NCBI GenBank assembly: GCA_009711705.1
Contig: VENG01000027.1
Coordinates: 1-64,000 of the forward strand
DNA length: 64,000 bases
DNA from: Bacillota bacterium
GTDB taxonomy: Bacteria > Bacillota > Desulfotomaculia > Desulfotomaculales > VENG01
Reading direction: 5' to 3'
The notes beneath the pieces were generated by a model that worked only from the letters and a program-made list of their open reading frames with translations, was not told the DNA's origin and searched no databases. How positions within the stretch are numbered: position 1 is the stretch's first letter; each line of letters starts with the position of its first letter. Below are positions 6,779-16,000 of this stretch, piece after piece. A program made the translations under genes and the position numbers.

Positions 6779-8044
6779 CTATACACAATCTGGAACTCTA
6801 ACTCCATCGACAGCCACTTTACCGGTTACCACAGCGGATATAAGACTCGTACGATATTCATATAGTAATGGAAGTTCATTATCAAAAAGACTTTTAATAG
6901 TTTCATAATGTGTTATCAGTTCCAATATCTTCGTGAGATGATCCATTGGCGGCACTGGTAGCATTACTTTAGAAAAATCAGTAAAGCTAATATTTTTACC
7001 ATCTCTGATACCCACTACTAGGGTATTAAGTAAAGCTATAAAAGCCCTTGTCTTAAATAAGTATTTATAAAACATACGATAACACTGTCGATTAAATTCA
7101 CTGCGAAGACAAAAAACATTATAAGCTGGTGAAACAATACCTTCCACATTTGAAAACTCTATACCACCCTGGAATGAACGCAAACTAATCACAAAATCAT
7201 TCTTTCGTATCAATTTTAGTCCACTTAGATTTCCACTAGGCGAGACATAATTCTGTTCACAATCCCTTTTAAATATAACTCCTCTATTTTGTGTTACTGC
7301 CAACAATTCTTTTTCCGGATGATTTTTTATACTTACTTCCCGAAAAATCCGATTAGCTTTAACCATATCCCATTTTTCTGGAAAGCATTTGTCCCACGAT
7401 TTTATCGTCGAATTAAATGAATCATTCTCAAAGTATAAATAATGTTCAATTTTTTCTTTCAGCACCTCTATCAACTTTTTTTTCGTCTCAATGTATTTAT
7501 TTATTATTGATAATTTACTATCAAGAAAACGAACAATTTCTTCTTGTTCAACTTTTGGAGGAACAGGTATCCTTATCCTGCTAATATCATCATAACCAAT
7601 TGATTGCCTTACTCCGCCACCCATGCCATAAAAGACCTTCATAACATCATACGCGTGTAAAATATAATGAATATATTTTGAGTTCTGATTTGTGCTCAAA
7701 CAACAATAAGCAGAAGTTATAATCCCCCTCTCTTTCACCAATCCAGTTCTTAGACTTTTTTTGTCGTTTTGCAAATCGGTTAAACGCAAAACAATGTTAC
7801 CATCTCCTACAATTTGATAACCTGAATATTCCTTCGGAAGTAACCCGGAATCACAATTTTTCTTTCTGATTATTTCTCCATAACTCAATGAAAGAATATT
7901 ATTTTCTACATTATCTTTATTTTTAATCTTTTGCTCCTTACAAACTTGTGATAAAAATACCCAGTCCCAATGATGTGGAATTTTATCCAGCCAAAACAAC
8001 TCCGTCTCTTTGTATTTATCGTAAGGTTTTAATTTCCCATTCAT
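6779..8044 (-). CDS. hsdS: Type I restriction-modification specificity subunit S
   Basis: This 421-residue subunit has the usual two-half layout. Target recognition domain 1 (IPHHWDWVFLSQV start) runs to about residue 160 and a conserved helical spacer follows (PPKVEQEEIVRFLDSKLSII, about 172-191). Target recognition domain 2 (FPEKWDMVKANRIF start) and a second helical spacer (LPLLYEYRTSLISAVVTGKV) complete it. The two recognition domains decide the bipartite DNA target. Its ATG overlaps the hsdM stop by one base (TAATG), indicating coupling. Recognition domains are usually the most variable part of the locus, so the target cannot be predicted from sequence alone. Confidence 0.92.
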   Translation of the reverse strand: MNGKLKPYDKYKETELFWLDKIPHHWDWVFLSQVCKEQKIKNKDNVENNILSLSYGEIIRKKNCDSGLLPKEYSGYQIVGDGNIVLRLTDLQNDKKSLRTGLVKERGIITSAYCCLSTNQNSKYIHYILHAYDVMKVFYGMGGGVRQSIGYDDISRIRIPVPPKVEQEEIVRFLDSKLSIINKYIETKKKLIEVLKEKIEHYLYFENDSFNSTIKSWDKCFPEKWDMVKANRIFREVSIKNHPEKELLAVTQNRGVIFKRDCEQNYVSPSGNLSGLKLIRKNDFVISLRSFQGGIEFSNVEGIVSPAYNVFCLRSEFNRQCYRMFYKYLFKTRAFIALLNTLVVGIRDGKNISFTDFSKVMLPVPPMDHLTKILELITHYETIKSLFDNELPLLYEYRTSLISAVVTGKVAVDGVRVPDCV

Positions 8045-10158
8045 TAGTTTTTACCCCCAATGATTTCACTTAACAATCCATCTGATTTAGCTTCCAAAGC
8101 CTTAATATCAGCTTCAATATTCTCTAAATCGCGAAGCTGCACAGGTTTAAAGAAGTACTTTGTAAAGCTAATTTCATAACCTATTTGCGTTTTACTGCTA
8201 TCAATCCATGCATCAGGAGCATATGGTTGGACCTCATTTTTAAAAAATTCTTGAGTACCACCCTCATAGGTTAAAGGTGTTTGTTCTGTGGTTTCTAATT
8301 CTTTGTCAAATTCGAATTCTACAACAACGTTCCCTCTCTTAAATCTCCCAATTAGCGTATTTTCTTTTTCTTTATTTAACACCTTACTTATAACTTTTTC
8401 AGCCTTTTCATCTTTGGTGGCAAAGAAGTCTCTGATCAATTTCATTCTTTTTGCGAGTAATTTTTTGCCTTTTTTCTTTGCAACATGCTCAAGTAGTTCT
8501 CTAAATTCATTGTAATTATAAAAAATGTCTTTCTTGGACTCATGATATAAATCACTGACTAGGCTGTAAGCTGTGATGTCTTTTGATTTTTTAGCATGGC
8601 CTTTAAATTTTTCAATTTTCTCCTCATTAATTTCAACTTTTAACCGTAACGGTCTTTCAATTATTATTTTCCAATACCCAAAATCTTCATTTTTAAATAT
8701 TTTACAATACTCATTTTCCTCAAACTTCAAGTAAATATCAATTATTTGTTCTCTAATCTCTCTTGTTAGTTCGCAATTCTTGTTACCGAGGTTTTTCCTA
8801 AGTGGAGACTTCAGATTTGTTGCATCAATAAGCTGAACTTTCCCTTTTCTATGTTTCTCCTTACGATTAGTTACAATCCATATGTAAGTTGCGATGCCCG
8901 TGTTGTAAAACATATTTTCTGGCAATGCGATTATTGCCTCAAGATAATCACTTTCTATGATGTATCTTCTTAAATTACTCTCTCCTTGTCCTGCATCTCC
9001 TGTAAACAAGGATGAGCCATTATGAACCTCCGCTATTCTACTGCCGAGTTCTGTACTATGCTTCATTTTAGCGATGTTATTAGCTAAAAACAGAATTTGC
9101 CCATCACTTATACGAGGAATCAGTTTAAACTCTGGGTCATCTTTAAAGTTAACTACAAACCTTGGATCCGTAATATCCTTTTTACCACCCAATCTTTCTG
9201 CGTCGGTTTTCCACGATTTTCCATAAGGCGGATTGCTCAGCATAAAATCAAATTCCATAGTTGAGTTAGCATCATTGGACAACGTTGATCCATAGTAAAT
9301 ATTTTCAGCTTGTTTCCCATCACCTTTTAGTAACAGGTCAGCCTTAGCAATGGCATATGTTTCTGGCTGACTTTCCTGTCCGTATAGATGAACAGAAACC
9401 CGTTTATTATTGTCTTTAGCTAGTTGGGATAGTCTTTCTTCTGCAATGGTTAACATCCCTCCTGTGCCGCTTGCCCCGTCATAACAAAGATATGTACCAT
9501 CTTTAATCTTATCTTTAATAGGCATAAAGATAACGTCAGCCATAAGTGACACAACGTCTCTTGGGGTAAAGTGCTCTCCAGCTTCTTCGTTGTTTTCTTC
9601 ATTAAATTTTCGAATCAGTTCTTCAAAAACCACTCCCATGGTATGATTGTCAAGTCCTGGCAGTCTTACTTCCCCTTGATCGTTTAGGAAAGGATTCGGA
9701 CTTAAATTAATCGCAGGGGATACAAACTTTTCTATGACAGCTCCAAGTATGTCCGCATCAATCATTGTATCTATCTGATATCTAAATTTAAATTTTTCAA
9801 GAATTTCTTGCACATTAGGAGAAAAGCCATCTAAATAAGCTATAAAATCAGCTTTAAGCTGCTGGTTTTTAGATCTCGACTTTAGGTCCTTCAGAGTAAA
9901 AGGGGAATTGTTATAAAAAGGTTGTCCAGAAGCACTATACAAAGCATCAGCCTGATTAAGAATTCCTGCCTCATCTAGTATGTTTTTCATCTTCAGGACA
10001 TCTTCTTTTGTTTCTTCTAATACCGCATCTAGTCTCCTAATTACTGTCATCGGTAAGATAACATCTCTATACTTACCTCTAACATATACATCTCTTAAGC
10101 AATCATCAGCAATTCCCCAAATAAAGCTTACAATTTGGTTATATGTCCCATTGTCCAC
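8044..10158 (-). CDS. hsdM: Type I restriction-modification N6-adenine methyltransferase subunit M
   Basis: This 704-residue protein has an N-terminal HsdM helical domain (about 1-170). The N6-adenine methylase core follows, with SAM motif I YDGASGTGGML (226-236) and catalytic NPPY (309-312) in FMLSNPPYGKS. The C-terminal 250 residues are unusually long and Lys/Glu-rich, typical of the larger HsdM class. It modifies adenine in both strands of the target and forms the M2S core to which HsdR binds. The start is a GTG (10156-10158) overlapping the stop of the upstream HTH gene by one base (TAGTG), with GAGGAGG just upstream. Confidence 0.94.
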   Translation of the reverse strand: MDNGTYNQIVSFIWGIADDCLRDVYVRGKYRDVILPMTVIRRLDAVLEETKEDVLKMKNILDEAGILNQADALYSASGQPFYNNSPFTLKDLKSRSKNQQLKADFIAYLDGFSPNVQEILEKFKFRYQIDTMIDADILGAVIEKFVSPAINLSPNPFLNDQGEVRLPGLDNHTMGVVFEELIRKFNEENNEEAGEHFTPRDVVSLMADVIFMPIKDKIKDGTYLCYDGASGTGGMLTIAEERLSQLAKDNNKRVSVHLYGQESQPETYAIAKADLLLKGDGKQAENIYYGSTLSNDANSTMEFDFMLSNPPYGKSWKTDAERLGGKKDITDPRFVVNFKDDPEFKLIPRISDGQILFLANNIAKMKHSTELGSRIAEVHNGSSLFTGDAGQGESNLRRYIIESDYLEAIIALPENMFYNTGIATYIWIVTNRKEKHRKGKVQLIDATNLKSPLRKNLGNKNCELTREIREQIIDIYLKFEENEYCKIFKNEDFGYWKIIIERPLRLKVEINEEKIEKFKGHAKKSKDITAYSLVSDLYHESKKDIFYNYNEFRELLEHVAKKKGKKLLAKRMKLIRDFFATKDEKAEKVISKVLNKEKENTLIGRFKRGNVVVEFEFDKELETTEQTPLTYEGGTQEFFKNEVQPYAPDAWIDSSKTQIGYEISFTKYFFKPVQLRDLENIEADIKALEAKSDGLLSEIIGGKN

Positions 10159-10352
10159 TATTCTTGGTCCTCCTCATTCTCTTTATGTCTTGTTTTACGA
10201 TGATCTTTCGGTTTTGTGGCGTCTTTAGGTATGGCCCATGCCCAACCAAGCCGAGCGACGCCTGAAATTTTCCCTTGCCTGCATAATACTTGAACTCGAC
10301 GTTCGGTAATCCCCCACTTCTCAGCAGCCTCTTTAGTTGTTATGTAATCCAT
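10158..10352 (-). CDS. Small excisionase/MerR-like HTH protein heading the hsd operon
   Basis: This 64-residue protein is a winged-HTH of the helix_turn_helix_17 type: MDYITTKEAAEKWGITERRV, then VLCRQGKISGVARLGWAWAIPKDA, followed by a very charged tail. ATG 10350-10352 has AGGTGA about 5 nt upstream; the longer frame starting at 10415 has no such site. It is coupled to hsdM by a 1-nt stop/start overlap. Similar small HTH genes often precede type I RM operons and may time restriction after entry into a new host. A regulatory role is inference. Confidence 0.75.
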   Translation of the reverse strand: MDYITTKEAAEKWGITERRVQVLCRQGKISGVARLGWAWAIPKDATKPKDHRKTRHKENEEDQE

Positions 10353-10561
10353 AATTTCACCTTTAATGTATTCAAGTATAATATATATTTTAATCGGACA
10401 AACGAATAATAGCAACGACTAGCTGGGAATTACTAAAATGTTTTAAAATTTCATATTCATCATACATAGGGGCCATTTTCATAAAATTAATATACAATTC
10501 CGCAAAAACCCCACTCTTTCCGCGCACATGTTTATTTATGCATAAAGGTACGCCCCCCTAA

Positions 10562-10593
10562 ATAAAAAATCCCCCAAAACATTAGTCTGAGGG
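10562..10593 (-). terminator. Probable terminator of the RlmCD gene
   Basis: On the minus strand CCCTCA (10588-10593) pairs with TGGGGG (10571-10576, one G-U pair), followed by ATTTTTTATTT. It lies about 60 nt downstream of the gene ending at 10650. The rest of 10416-10649 shows no gene. Confidence 0.5.
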
Positions 10594-10649
10594 AACATAT
10601 TATACACCTATCTAAACACCCCAAAACACCGCAACCCCTTGCTACCAAC

Positions 10650-12005
10650 CTATCCCCGCTCTATCAACGCCGCGCACTCCACGTGCCCCGTCCACGGAAA
10701 CATATCCACCGGCTGAACCTCTCTTGTCCAATAGCCCCGCATTTGAAAGCGCCCCAGATCCCGGGCCAGCGTTGCCGGGTTGCAGGAAACGTATACTACT
10801 CTGGGTACCTGCATACCTACAATTGCGGATAGGACCTCCTCTTCACACCCTGCCCGGGGTGGATCTAAAATTACCACACCGGGGTTTAGCCCTTCTTTAG
10901 CCAGATTGGGCAGGAGATTCTCCACCGCACCGGTTTTAAATTCTGCATTATTAACACCGTTTAACTTTGCGTTCTCTCTGGCATCGCTAACGGCCCCGGG
11001 TACCGATTCCAGCCCTATTACCCGTCCGGCACTGCCGGCCAGGTATAGAGCTATGGTTCCGGTTCCGGAATAAGCGTCTACTACAGTTTCACCACCAATT
11101 AAACCTGCATAATCCCTGGTCACATCATAAAGCCGCTGAGCCTGAGTTAAATTGACCTGATAAAAAGAATTTGCCGAAAGGCGGAAGGCAAGACCTTTCA
11201 GCTTGTCCGTTATATACTCCCGGCCCATCAGCACATTGTTCTTCTCCCCCAGCACCACCTTGCGCGGCCCGGTGTTTATATTTCTGATCACTGAGACTAT
11301 ACGGGGATGAAGGCTTATGAGGTCCCTGGATAAATCCTCCGCCTCCGGCCATTTGCCCGGAACTGTTACAAATACTACCATTATTTCACCGGTAGCTTCA
11401 CCGATGCGGAGCATTACATTGCGGAGAAGCCCCCGCCTTTTCCCCCAATGATAAGGCGCTACCCGGTGCTTATTTAACAGCTTCTGCAAAACACCAGCTG
11501 CTTCATTTAGCGACTTGTTAACAAGACGGCAGCTGCCGGCGGCGGATACCAGCCGGTGACTACCCGGGGCGAAAAACCCCAATAAAATGTTTCCCCTTTC
11601 CCCCGCCAACTGAAAATATACCTTGTTGCGATAATTCCAGGGGTTTTCCATGCCAATTACCCTATGAATAGGTATGTCAGTGACTTTTCCAATACGTGAC
11701 AGCGTCTCCTTTACATTCTGTCTCTTATGCTTAAGCTGGCTCTCATAATCTAAATGCTGTAGTTGACATCCACCGCAGGTTTCAAAATCCCTACAATCCG
11801 GGTCAATCCTGGCTTGTGCCGGGTATAGTACTTCTTCCAGCTCGCCTATGGCAAAAGACTTCTTAACCTTTATGATCCGGGCTTTTACCGTTTCCCCGGG
11901 AAGAGTTCCAGGCACAAATACAGCCATACCTTCCCACCGGCCAACACCGTCTCCATTACTGGCCAGATTGTTAATTTCCAATTCAATCACCTTAATTTGG
12001 CTCAC
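10650..12005 (-). CDS. rlmD: 23S rRNA (uracil-5-)-methyltransferase, RumA/RlmCD family
   Basis: This 451-residue enzyme has an N-terminal TRAM RNA-binding domain (about 1-60). A [4Fe-4S] cysteine cluster (Cys71, Cys77, Cys80 in CRDFETCGGC, plus the Cys in AAGSCRLV) follows, then the C-terminal SAM methyltransferase with DAYSGTGTIALYLA, VILDPPRAGC and the catalytic-Cys motif VYVSCNPATLARD. It methylates C5 of a uridine in 23S rRNA. The base composition is GC-richer than the defence island to its left, marking the return to ordinary chromosome. It is divergent from the polysaccharide gene at 12125. In Gram-positives one such enzyme often makes both U747 and U1939, so the exact target is uncertain. 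Confidence 0.92.
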   Translation of the reverse strand: MSQIKVIELEINNLASNGDGVGRWEGMAVFVPGTLPGETVKARIIKVKKSFAIGELEEVLYPAQARIDPDCRDFETCGGCQLQHLDYESQLKHKRQNVKETLSRIGKVTDIPIHRVIGMENPWNYRNKVYFQLAGERGNILLGFFAPGSHRLVSAAGSCRLVNKSLNEAAGVLQKLLNKHRVAPYHWGKRRGLLRNVMLRIGEATGEIMVVFVTVPGKWPEAEDLSRDLISLHPRIVSVIRNINTGPRKVVLGEKNNVLMGREYITDKLKGLAFRLSANSFYQVNLTQAQRLYDVTRDYAGLIGGETVVDAYSGTGTIALYLAGSAGRVIGLESVPGAVSDARENAKLNGVNNAEFKTGAVENLLPNLAKEGLNPGVVILDPPRAGCEEEVLSAIVGMQVPRVVYVSCNPATLARDLGRFQMRGYWTREVQPVDMFPWTGHVECAALIERG

Positions 12006-12124
12006 CCTTCCATTTGTGGTTCCCTATACATATGTTGGATTGCAAATCACTTTAACAGGTTATAGAAACAAAGTTACCACCCATTGCATATTATGTATGA
12101 AATTAAAAACGGAACGGGGTAACT

Positions 12125-13924
12125 ATGATAAAAAAAATGTACATTTTATTGCAGGTAACTCTGGATTTAATATCTGTAAACGTGGCTTTAGCCATGATAA
12201 CATATATGTCCGTCCATATTATCTGGCTAAGTGAAGAATTATATATAACTCATATTGCTGCTTCCATCATCGCAGTTGGCATATTTTATACAAACCACAT
12301 CTACCGCAGATTGTGGCAATTTGCCAGTGCCCACGATTACCTGGTACTGATACGAAGTATTTTACTATATGTTCTAACTTATTACCTCTACCGCTTATTC
12401 TTTTCTCTTACATCAATTTCCCCTATAGAGGCAGCAATTCTGGCATGTGTTACGGGCTCTTTAGCTGGTGGCTGGCGCCTCCTATGGCGTATATACGGGA
12501 ATCCTCAAATACTAACCCCCAAAAAACAAAAAAGCAAGCCCACATTGATAGTTGGAGCCGGTGGGGCAGGTACTTTAGTGGCCAAAAGCCTATTGGAAAA
12601 CCGCTCCGGCCTGCAACCAATAGGATTCATTGATGATGATCGAAAAATACAAGGAATGCGTTTAATGGGCTTACCCATACTGGGTACCCGGAGTGATATT
12701 CCCAAGATCGTAGATATGAAAAAAGTAGAGGAAATCATCATTGCCATCCCCTCTGTCAGTGGCAATGAGATTGGTGAGATTGTTGAATTAAGCCGCAATA
12801 CTAATGCTAGGCTGAAAATATTACCCAGCGTTCACCGGATCATAGATGGAAGAATCCCGGAGGAACAAATTCGGGACATACGAGTAGAGGACCTTTTAAA
12901 TAGAAAACCAGTCAAACTTAACACAGAAATCATTGGGGGCTACATAAAAGGAAAAGTAATCCTGGTAACAGGTGCCGGTGGCTCCGTGGGATCAGAACTG
13001 TGCAAGCAAATAACGGCATACGAACCGGGCGCGCTGGTACTTTTAGGGCGGGGTGAAAACAGCATCTACCAGGTAGAGGTATTACTGTCTTCTGAATTCC
13101 CTGATTTACAGACCTTTTCTGAGATAGCAGACGTACGAGACCGGCTCAGGATAACACAAGTGTTGGCCAAATATAAACCCTCTGTTGTTTTTCACGCGGC
13201 AGCCCACAAGCATGTTCCACTTATGGAGAAATGTCCGGATGAAGCCTTTAAAAATAATGTTCTCGGCACCTACAATGTGGCCCGGGCGGCATTGGAAAAT
13301 AAAGTAAATACCTTTGTTTTAATTTCCACTGATAAAGCAGTTAATTCAACCAGTATCATGGGGGCCACCAAACAAATGGCGGAAAAAGTGGTCTATGAAT
13401 TTAACGGCCGGGGTGAAACTCGCTTTGTGTCTGTACGCTTCGGCAATGTATTGGGCAGCAGGGGAAGTGTCATTCCGGTCTTTAAAAGGCAAATAGCTGC
13501 CGGAGGTCCGGTAACGGTAACTCACCCGGAAATGGTTCGATATTTTATGACCGTTTCCGAAGCAGCACAACTGGTGATCGAGGCCGGCGCTATTGCTAAA
13601 GGTGGAGAAATATTCGTACTTGATATGGGAGAGCCGGTAAAAATAGTTGATTTAGCACTAAACATGATTAAGTTATCAGGTTACCGGCCGGAAAAAGATA
13701 TTGCCATTGAATACACCGGCATCAGGCCGGGAGAAAAGCTTTATGAAGAGCTGTTTGGAGAAGGAGAATCTTTGATTAAGACGGAACAAGAAAAAATTTT
13801 CCGAGCAAAGTCCGCCACCATTAATAATAATCTAATTGACTTTTTATCAAGATTGACCGGTGAGCAGATAGACGCCCCCAATGCCCTCCAGATTATTAAT
13901 AAATATACCAACACTTTCAAATGA
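12125..13924 (+). CDS. Membrane-bound nucleotide-sugar 4,6-dehydratase, CapD/PglF/WbpM type
   Basis: This 599-residue protein has four N-terminal membrane segments (about residues 5-115), an intermediate Rossmann-like domain (VGAGGAGTLVAKSLL, about 143-157) and a catalytic SDR domain. The latter has VTGAGGSVGSELCKQI (about 280-295) and the STDKAVNSTSIMGATKQMAE active-site segment, in which Met-Gly-x-x-Lys replaces the usual Tyr-x-x-x-Lys. Family members convert UDP-GlcNAc to UDP-4-keto-6-deoxy sugars for bacillosamine, FucNAc or QuiNAc synthesis. The start is ATG 12125 after GGGG. It is the first gene of a short plus-strand pair and overlaps the next frame by an ATGA. Confidence 0.9.
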   Translation: MIKKMYILLQVTLDLISVNVALAMITYMSVHIIWLSEELYITHIAASIIAVGIFYTNHIYRRLWQFASAHDYLVLIRSILLYVLTYYLYRLFFSLTSISPIEAAILACVTGSLAGGWRLLWRIYGNPQILTPKKQKSKPTLIVGAGGAGTLVAKSLLENRSGLQPIGFIDDDRKIQGMRLMGLPILGTRSDIPKIVDMKKVEEIIIAIPSVSGNEIGEIVELSRNTNARLKILPSVHRIIDGRIPEEQIRDIRVEDLLNRKPVKLNTEIIGGYIKGKVILVTGAGGSVGSELCKQITAYEPGALVLLGRGENSIYQVEVLLSSEFPDLQTFSEIADVRDRLRITQVLAKYKPSVVFHAAAHKHVPLMEKCPDEAFKNNVLGTYNVARAALENKVNTFVLISTDKAVNSTSIMGATKQMAEKVVYEFNGRGETRFVSVRFGNVLGSRGSVIPVFKRQIAAGGPVTVTHPEMVRYFMTVSEAAQLVIEAGAIAKGGEIFVLDMGEPVKIVDLALNMIKLSGYRPEKDIAIEYTGIRPGEKLYEELFGEGESLIKTEQEKIFRAKSATINNNLIDFLSRLTGEQIDAPNALQIINKYTNTFK

Positions 13925-13938
13925 CAGGAGGGAGTCAA

Positions 13939-14955
13939 CTGAAAACCTTAAATTTTGCCATAGTGGGATGCGGTTTTATAGCTTCTAAACACATTAAGGC
14001 TATAAAGAACAGGCTGGACTGCCACCTGGCGGCGCTATATGATGTAAATTTAAAAGCTGCCAGGGAATTAGCTCACCTTACAGGGGCGCTAGTTTACCGC
14101 AATTACGACGAATTAATTCAAAACGACAGCATACACGTGGTTATTATTTGTACACCCGCTAACCTGCATGTACCTTTGGGAATCAAAGCTGCTGCTCATG
14201 GCAAGCACTTACTGATTGAAAAGCCACTGGCAGTGAGCCTGGAAGATGCCGACATATTAATCGAAGCCTGCCACAGGGCAGGTGTAATACTGGCCACCGT
14301 ACACCAGCACCGCTACAAAGCCCCTGTTAAGGCCTTGAAAAGGGCAATTACGCAGGGAGAACTAGGCACCATTTCCCACGGGTCAGCGGTGCTGCGGTGG
14401 AACAGAAACATGGATTATTATACACAAAAACCATGGAGAGGCGATCCACTAATGGGTGGTGGGGTACTTTTAAACCAGGCCATACACAATATTGACCTGC
14501 TGCAGTGGATGCTAGGCCCGGTAAATAGAGTTTACGGCCAAACAGCTTCTTCCATCCTTCCCATAAAAGGTGAAGAAACGGTCATCGCCGTTCTACAATT
14601 CGCGTCCGGAGCACTGGGGTTAGTTGAAGCATGTTCGTCGGTTTACCCTGAGAATCTAGAAGAAACTTTGTCCATCTTCGGGAGCAAGGGCACAGTAATT
14701 TTAAGCGGGAAAAGTATCTCGCAAGTAAAGAGGTGGGATTTGGCATCGGAAGCAGCTAAACCTGAGGACTATGCAGCAGATCCGGCAGATCCCGGAGGTT
14801 ATATCCCCGTTTTTGCAGACCTCGTGCAATGCATCAGAACCGGGCACAACCCCCTGGTTAGCGCGCAAGAAGGGCGAAAAACTCTGGAAATAATTATGGC
14901 CATTAAGGATGCTCATTTAAACGGCAAACCAATAGAATTACCGTTAAAATCTTAA
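13939..14955 (+). CDS. Gfo/Idh/MocA family sugar oxidoreductase
   Basis: This protein of about 338 residues has an N-terminal NAD-binding Rossmann fold (NFAIVGCGFIASKHIKAI) and the family signature LLIEKPLAVSLEDA with catalytic Lys. The C-terminal beta-sheet domain follows. An ATG at 13921 overlaps the upstream stop (ATGA) but has no ribosome site. A perfect AGGAGGG (13926-13932) is placed for the CTG at 13939, so a CTG start is likely; otherwise the ATG is used by coupling. Relatives such as WbpB oxidise C3 of UDP-N-acetyl-glucosaminuronate. WbpA-, WbpE- and WbpD-like proteins are encoded at 57037, 54079 and 55193, so this enzyme could complete that pathway. Substrate is inference. Confidence 0.8.
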   Translation: MKTLNFAIVGCGFIASKHIKAIKNRLDCHLAALYDVNLKAARELAHLTGALVYRNYDELIQNDSIHVVIICTPANLHVPLGIKAAAHGKHLLIEKPLAVSLEDADILIEACHRAGVILATVHQHRYKAPVKALKRAITQGELGTISHGSAVLRWNRNMDYYTQKPWRGDPLMGGGVLLNQAIHNIDLLQWMLGPVNRVYGQTASSILPIKGEETVIAVLQFASGALGLVEACSSVYPENLEETLSIFGSKGTVILSGKSISQVKRWDLASEAAKPEDYAADPADPGGYIPVFADLVQCIRTGHNPLVSAQEGRKTLEIIMAIKDAHLNGKPIELPLKS

Positions 14956-14960
14956 GCAAA

Positions 14961-15006
14961 AATACCCCGCAGGTCAAGGCATAGACCTCGGGGTATTATA
15001 TTTTTT
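14961..15006 (+). terminator. Terminator after the dehydratase/oxidoreductase pair
   Basis: A 14-bp nearly perfect stem (AATACCCCG-C-AGGTC at 14961-14975 with GACCTCGGGGTATT at 14984-14997) is followed by ATATTTTTT. It separates the convergent genes ending at 14955 and 15017 and may act in both directions. Confidence 0.85.
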
Positions 15007-15016
15007 ACGTAAACAT

Positions 15017-15973
15017 TTAATCTCTGCTATCACTATTCTTTATTACTTCATCAACAATATAAAGAGGTCTTTTTTTAACCTCGATGTAAATACGTCCTAT
15101 ATATTCCCCGAGTATGCCCATAAACACCAACACAATGCCTCCTAAGAAAAAAACACCCACTGCCAGGGTGGTAAAGCCGGGGACATCCTGCGCACTGGTA
15201 CCAAAGACGGAAAAATTAAATATACGGGCTGTTAAATACAGCATTCCCAGCAAGAAAGAAGAAAGGGCAATAAAAACACCTGCATATGTAGCCATCTTTA
15301 AAGGTAACAAAGTAAAACCGAAAATACCGTCCAGAGCCAGTTTAACAAGTTTTCTAAATGTATATTTAACTTCTCCGGCCGCCCTTTGGTGTCTTTCGTA
15401 CTTAAGCCCGGTTTGTTTAAATCCGGCATACGAGCGCAGTCCCCTAACAAATCTGACCCTTTCGGGCAATTCCTCATTTAACACCTGCACAACCCTACGG
15501 TCCATAACACAAAAGTCCCCTGCATCCAGTGGGATTTGTATGTCACTCACCAGGCCCAAAAACCTGTAAAAACCGCCGTATGCCAACCGTTTTAAAGATC
15601 CTTCTTTACGCTCCGTTCGCACCGCATATACAACGTCATAACCTTCACGCCATTTTTGCAGAAAACGCGGCAATTCCTCGGGAGGGTCCTGGAGGTCACC
15701 GTCCATAATAGCCACCGCATCTCCGGCAGCATGTTTAAGACCGGCGGATATTGCTGCCTGGTGGCCAAAATTTCGTGAAAGTTTAACTACCCTTATATCA
15801 CTACTTTTTGCTATAAACCGCTTCATTATTTCCATCGATGCATCGGAGGACCCATCATCCACAAAAATAATCTCGCACCTGTCACCGCAAAACGGAATGA
15901 CGCTTATTAACCGGTCATATAGCATAGGAAGGGTTTCAGCTTCATTATATATAGGTATTATAATCGAAATCAT
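15017..15973 (-). CDS. Family 2 glycosyltransferase, GtrB/ArnC-like (polyprenyl-phosphate sugar transferase)
   Basis: This 318-residue protein has a GT-A domain (SIIIPIYNEAETLPMLYDRL, then FVDDGSSDASMEIM and AIMDGDLQDPPEELPRF). The DGDLQDPPE motif is characteristic of DPM1/GtrB/ArnC enzymes that move a sugar from a nucleotide donor to undecaprenyl phosphate. Two C-terminal membrane helices (about 232-255 and 268-290) follow. The start ATG 15971-15973 has GGAGG at the right distance. A GtrA-like protein (19008-19421) and a GT39-like transferase (17198-19021) are nearby; together these make a classic flipped-sugar modification set. Confidence 0.9.
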   Translation of the reverse strand: MISIIIPIYNEAETLPMLYDRLISVIPFCGDRCEIIFVDDGSSDASMEIMKRFIAKSSDIRVVKLSRNFGHQAAISAGLKHAAGDAVAIMDGDLQDPPEELPRFLQKWREGYDVVYAVRTERKEGSLKRLAYGGFYRFLGLVSDIQIPLDAGDFCVMDRRVVQVLNEELPERVRFVRGLRSYAGFKQTGLKYERHQRAAGEVKYTFRKLVKLALDGIFGFTLLPLKMATYAGVFIALSSFLLGMLYLTARIFNFSVFGTSAQDVPGFTTLAVGVFFLGGIVLVFMGILGEYIGRIYIEVKKRPLYIVDEVIKNSDSRD

Positions 15974-16000
15974 ATTGCCTCCAATTATCCAAACAGAAAC

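Noticed and set aside
11848..12234. 128-codon plus-strand frame across the start of the dehydratase gene
   Set aside because: Overlaps the 5' ends of both the methyltransferase gene and the dehydratase gene in other frames; composition is that of a shadow.
15114..15569. 151-codon plus-strand frame
   Set aside because: Antisense to the GT2 gene 15017-15973, which has clear family motifs; no ribosome site.
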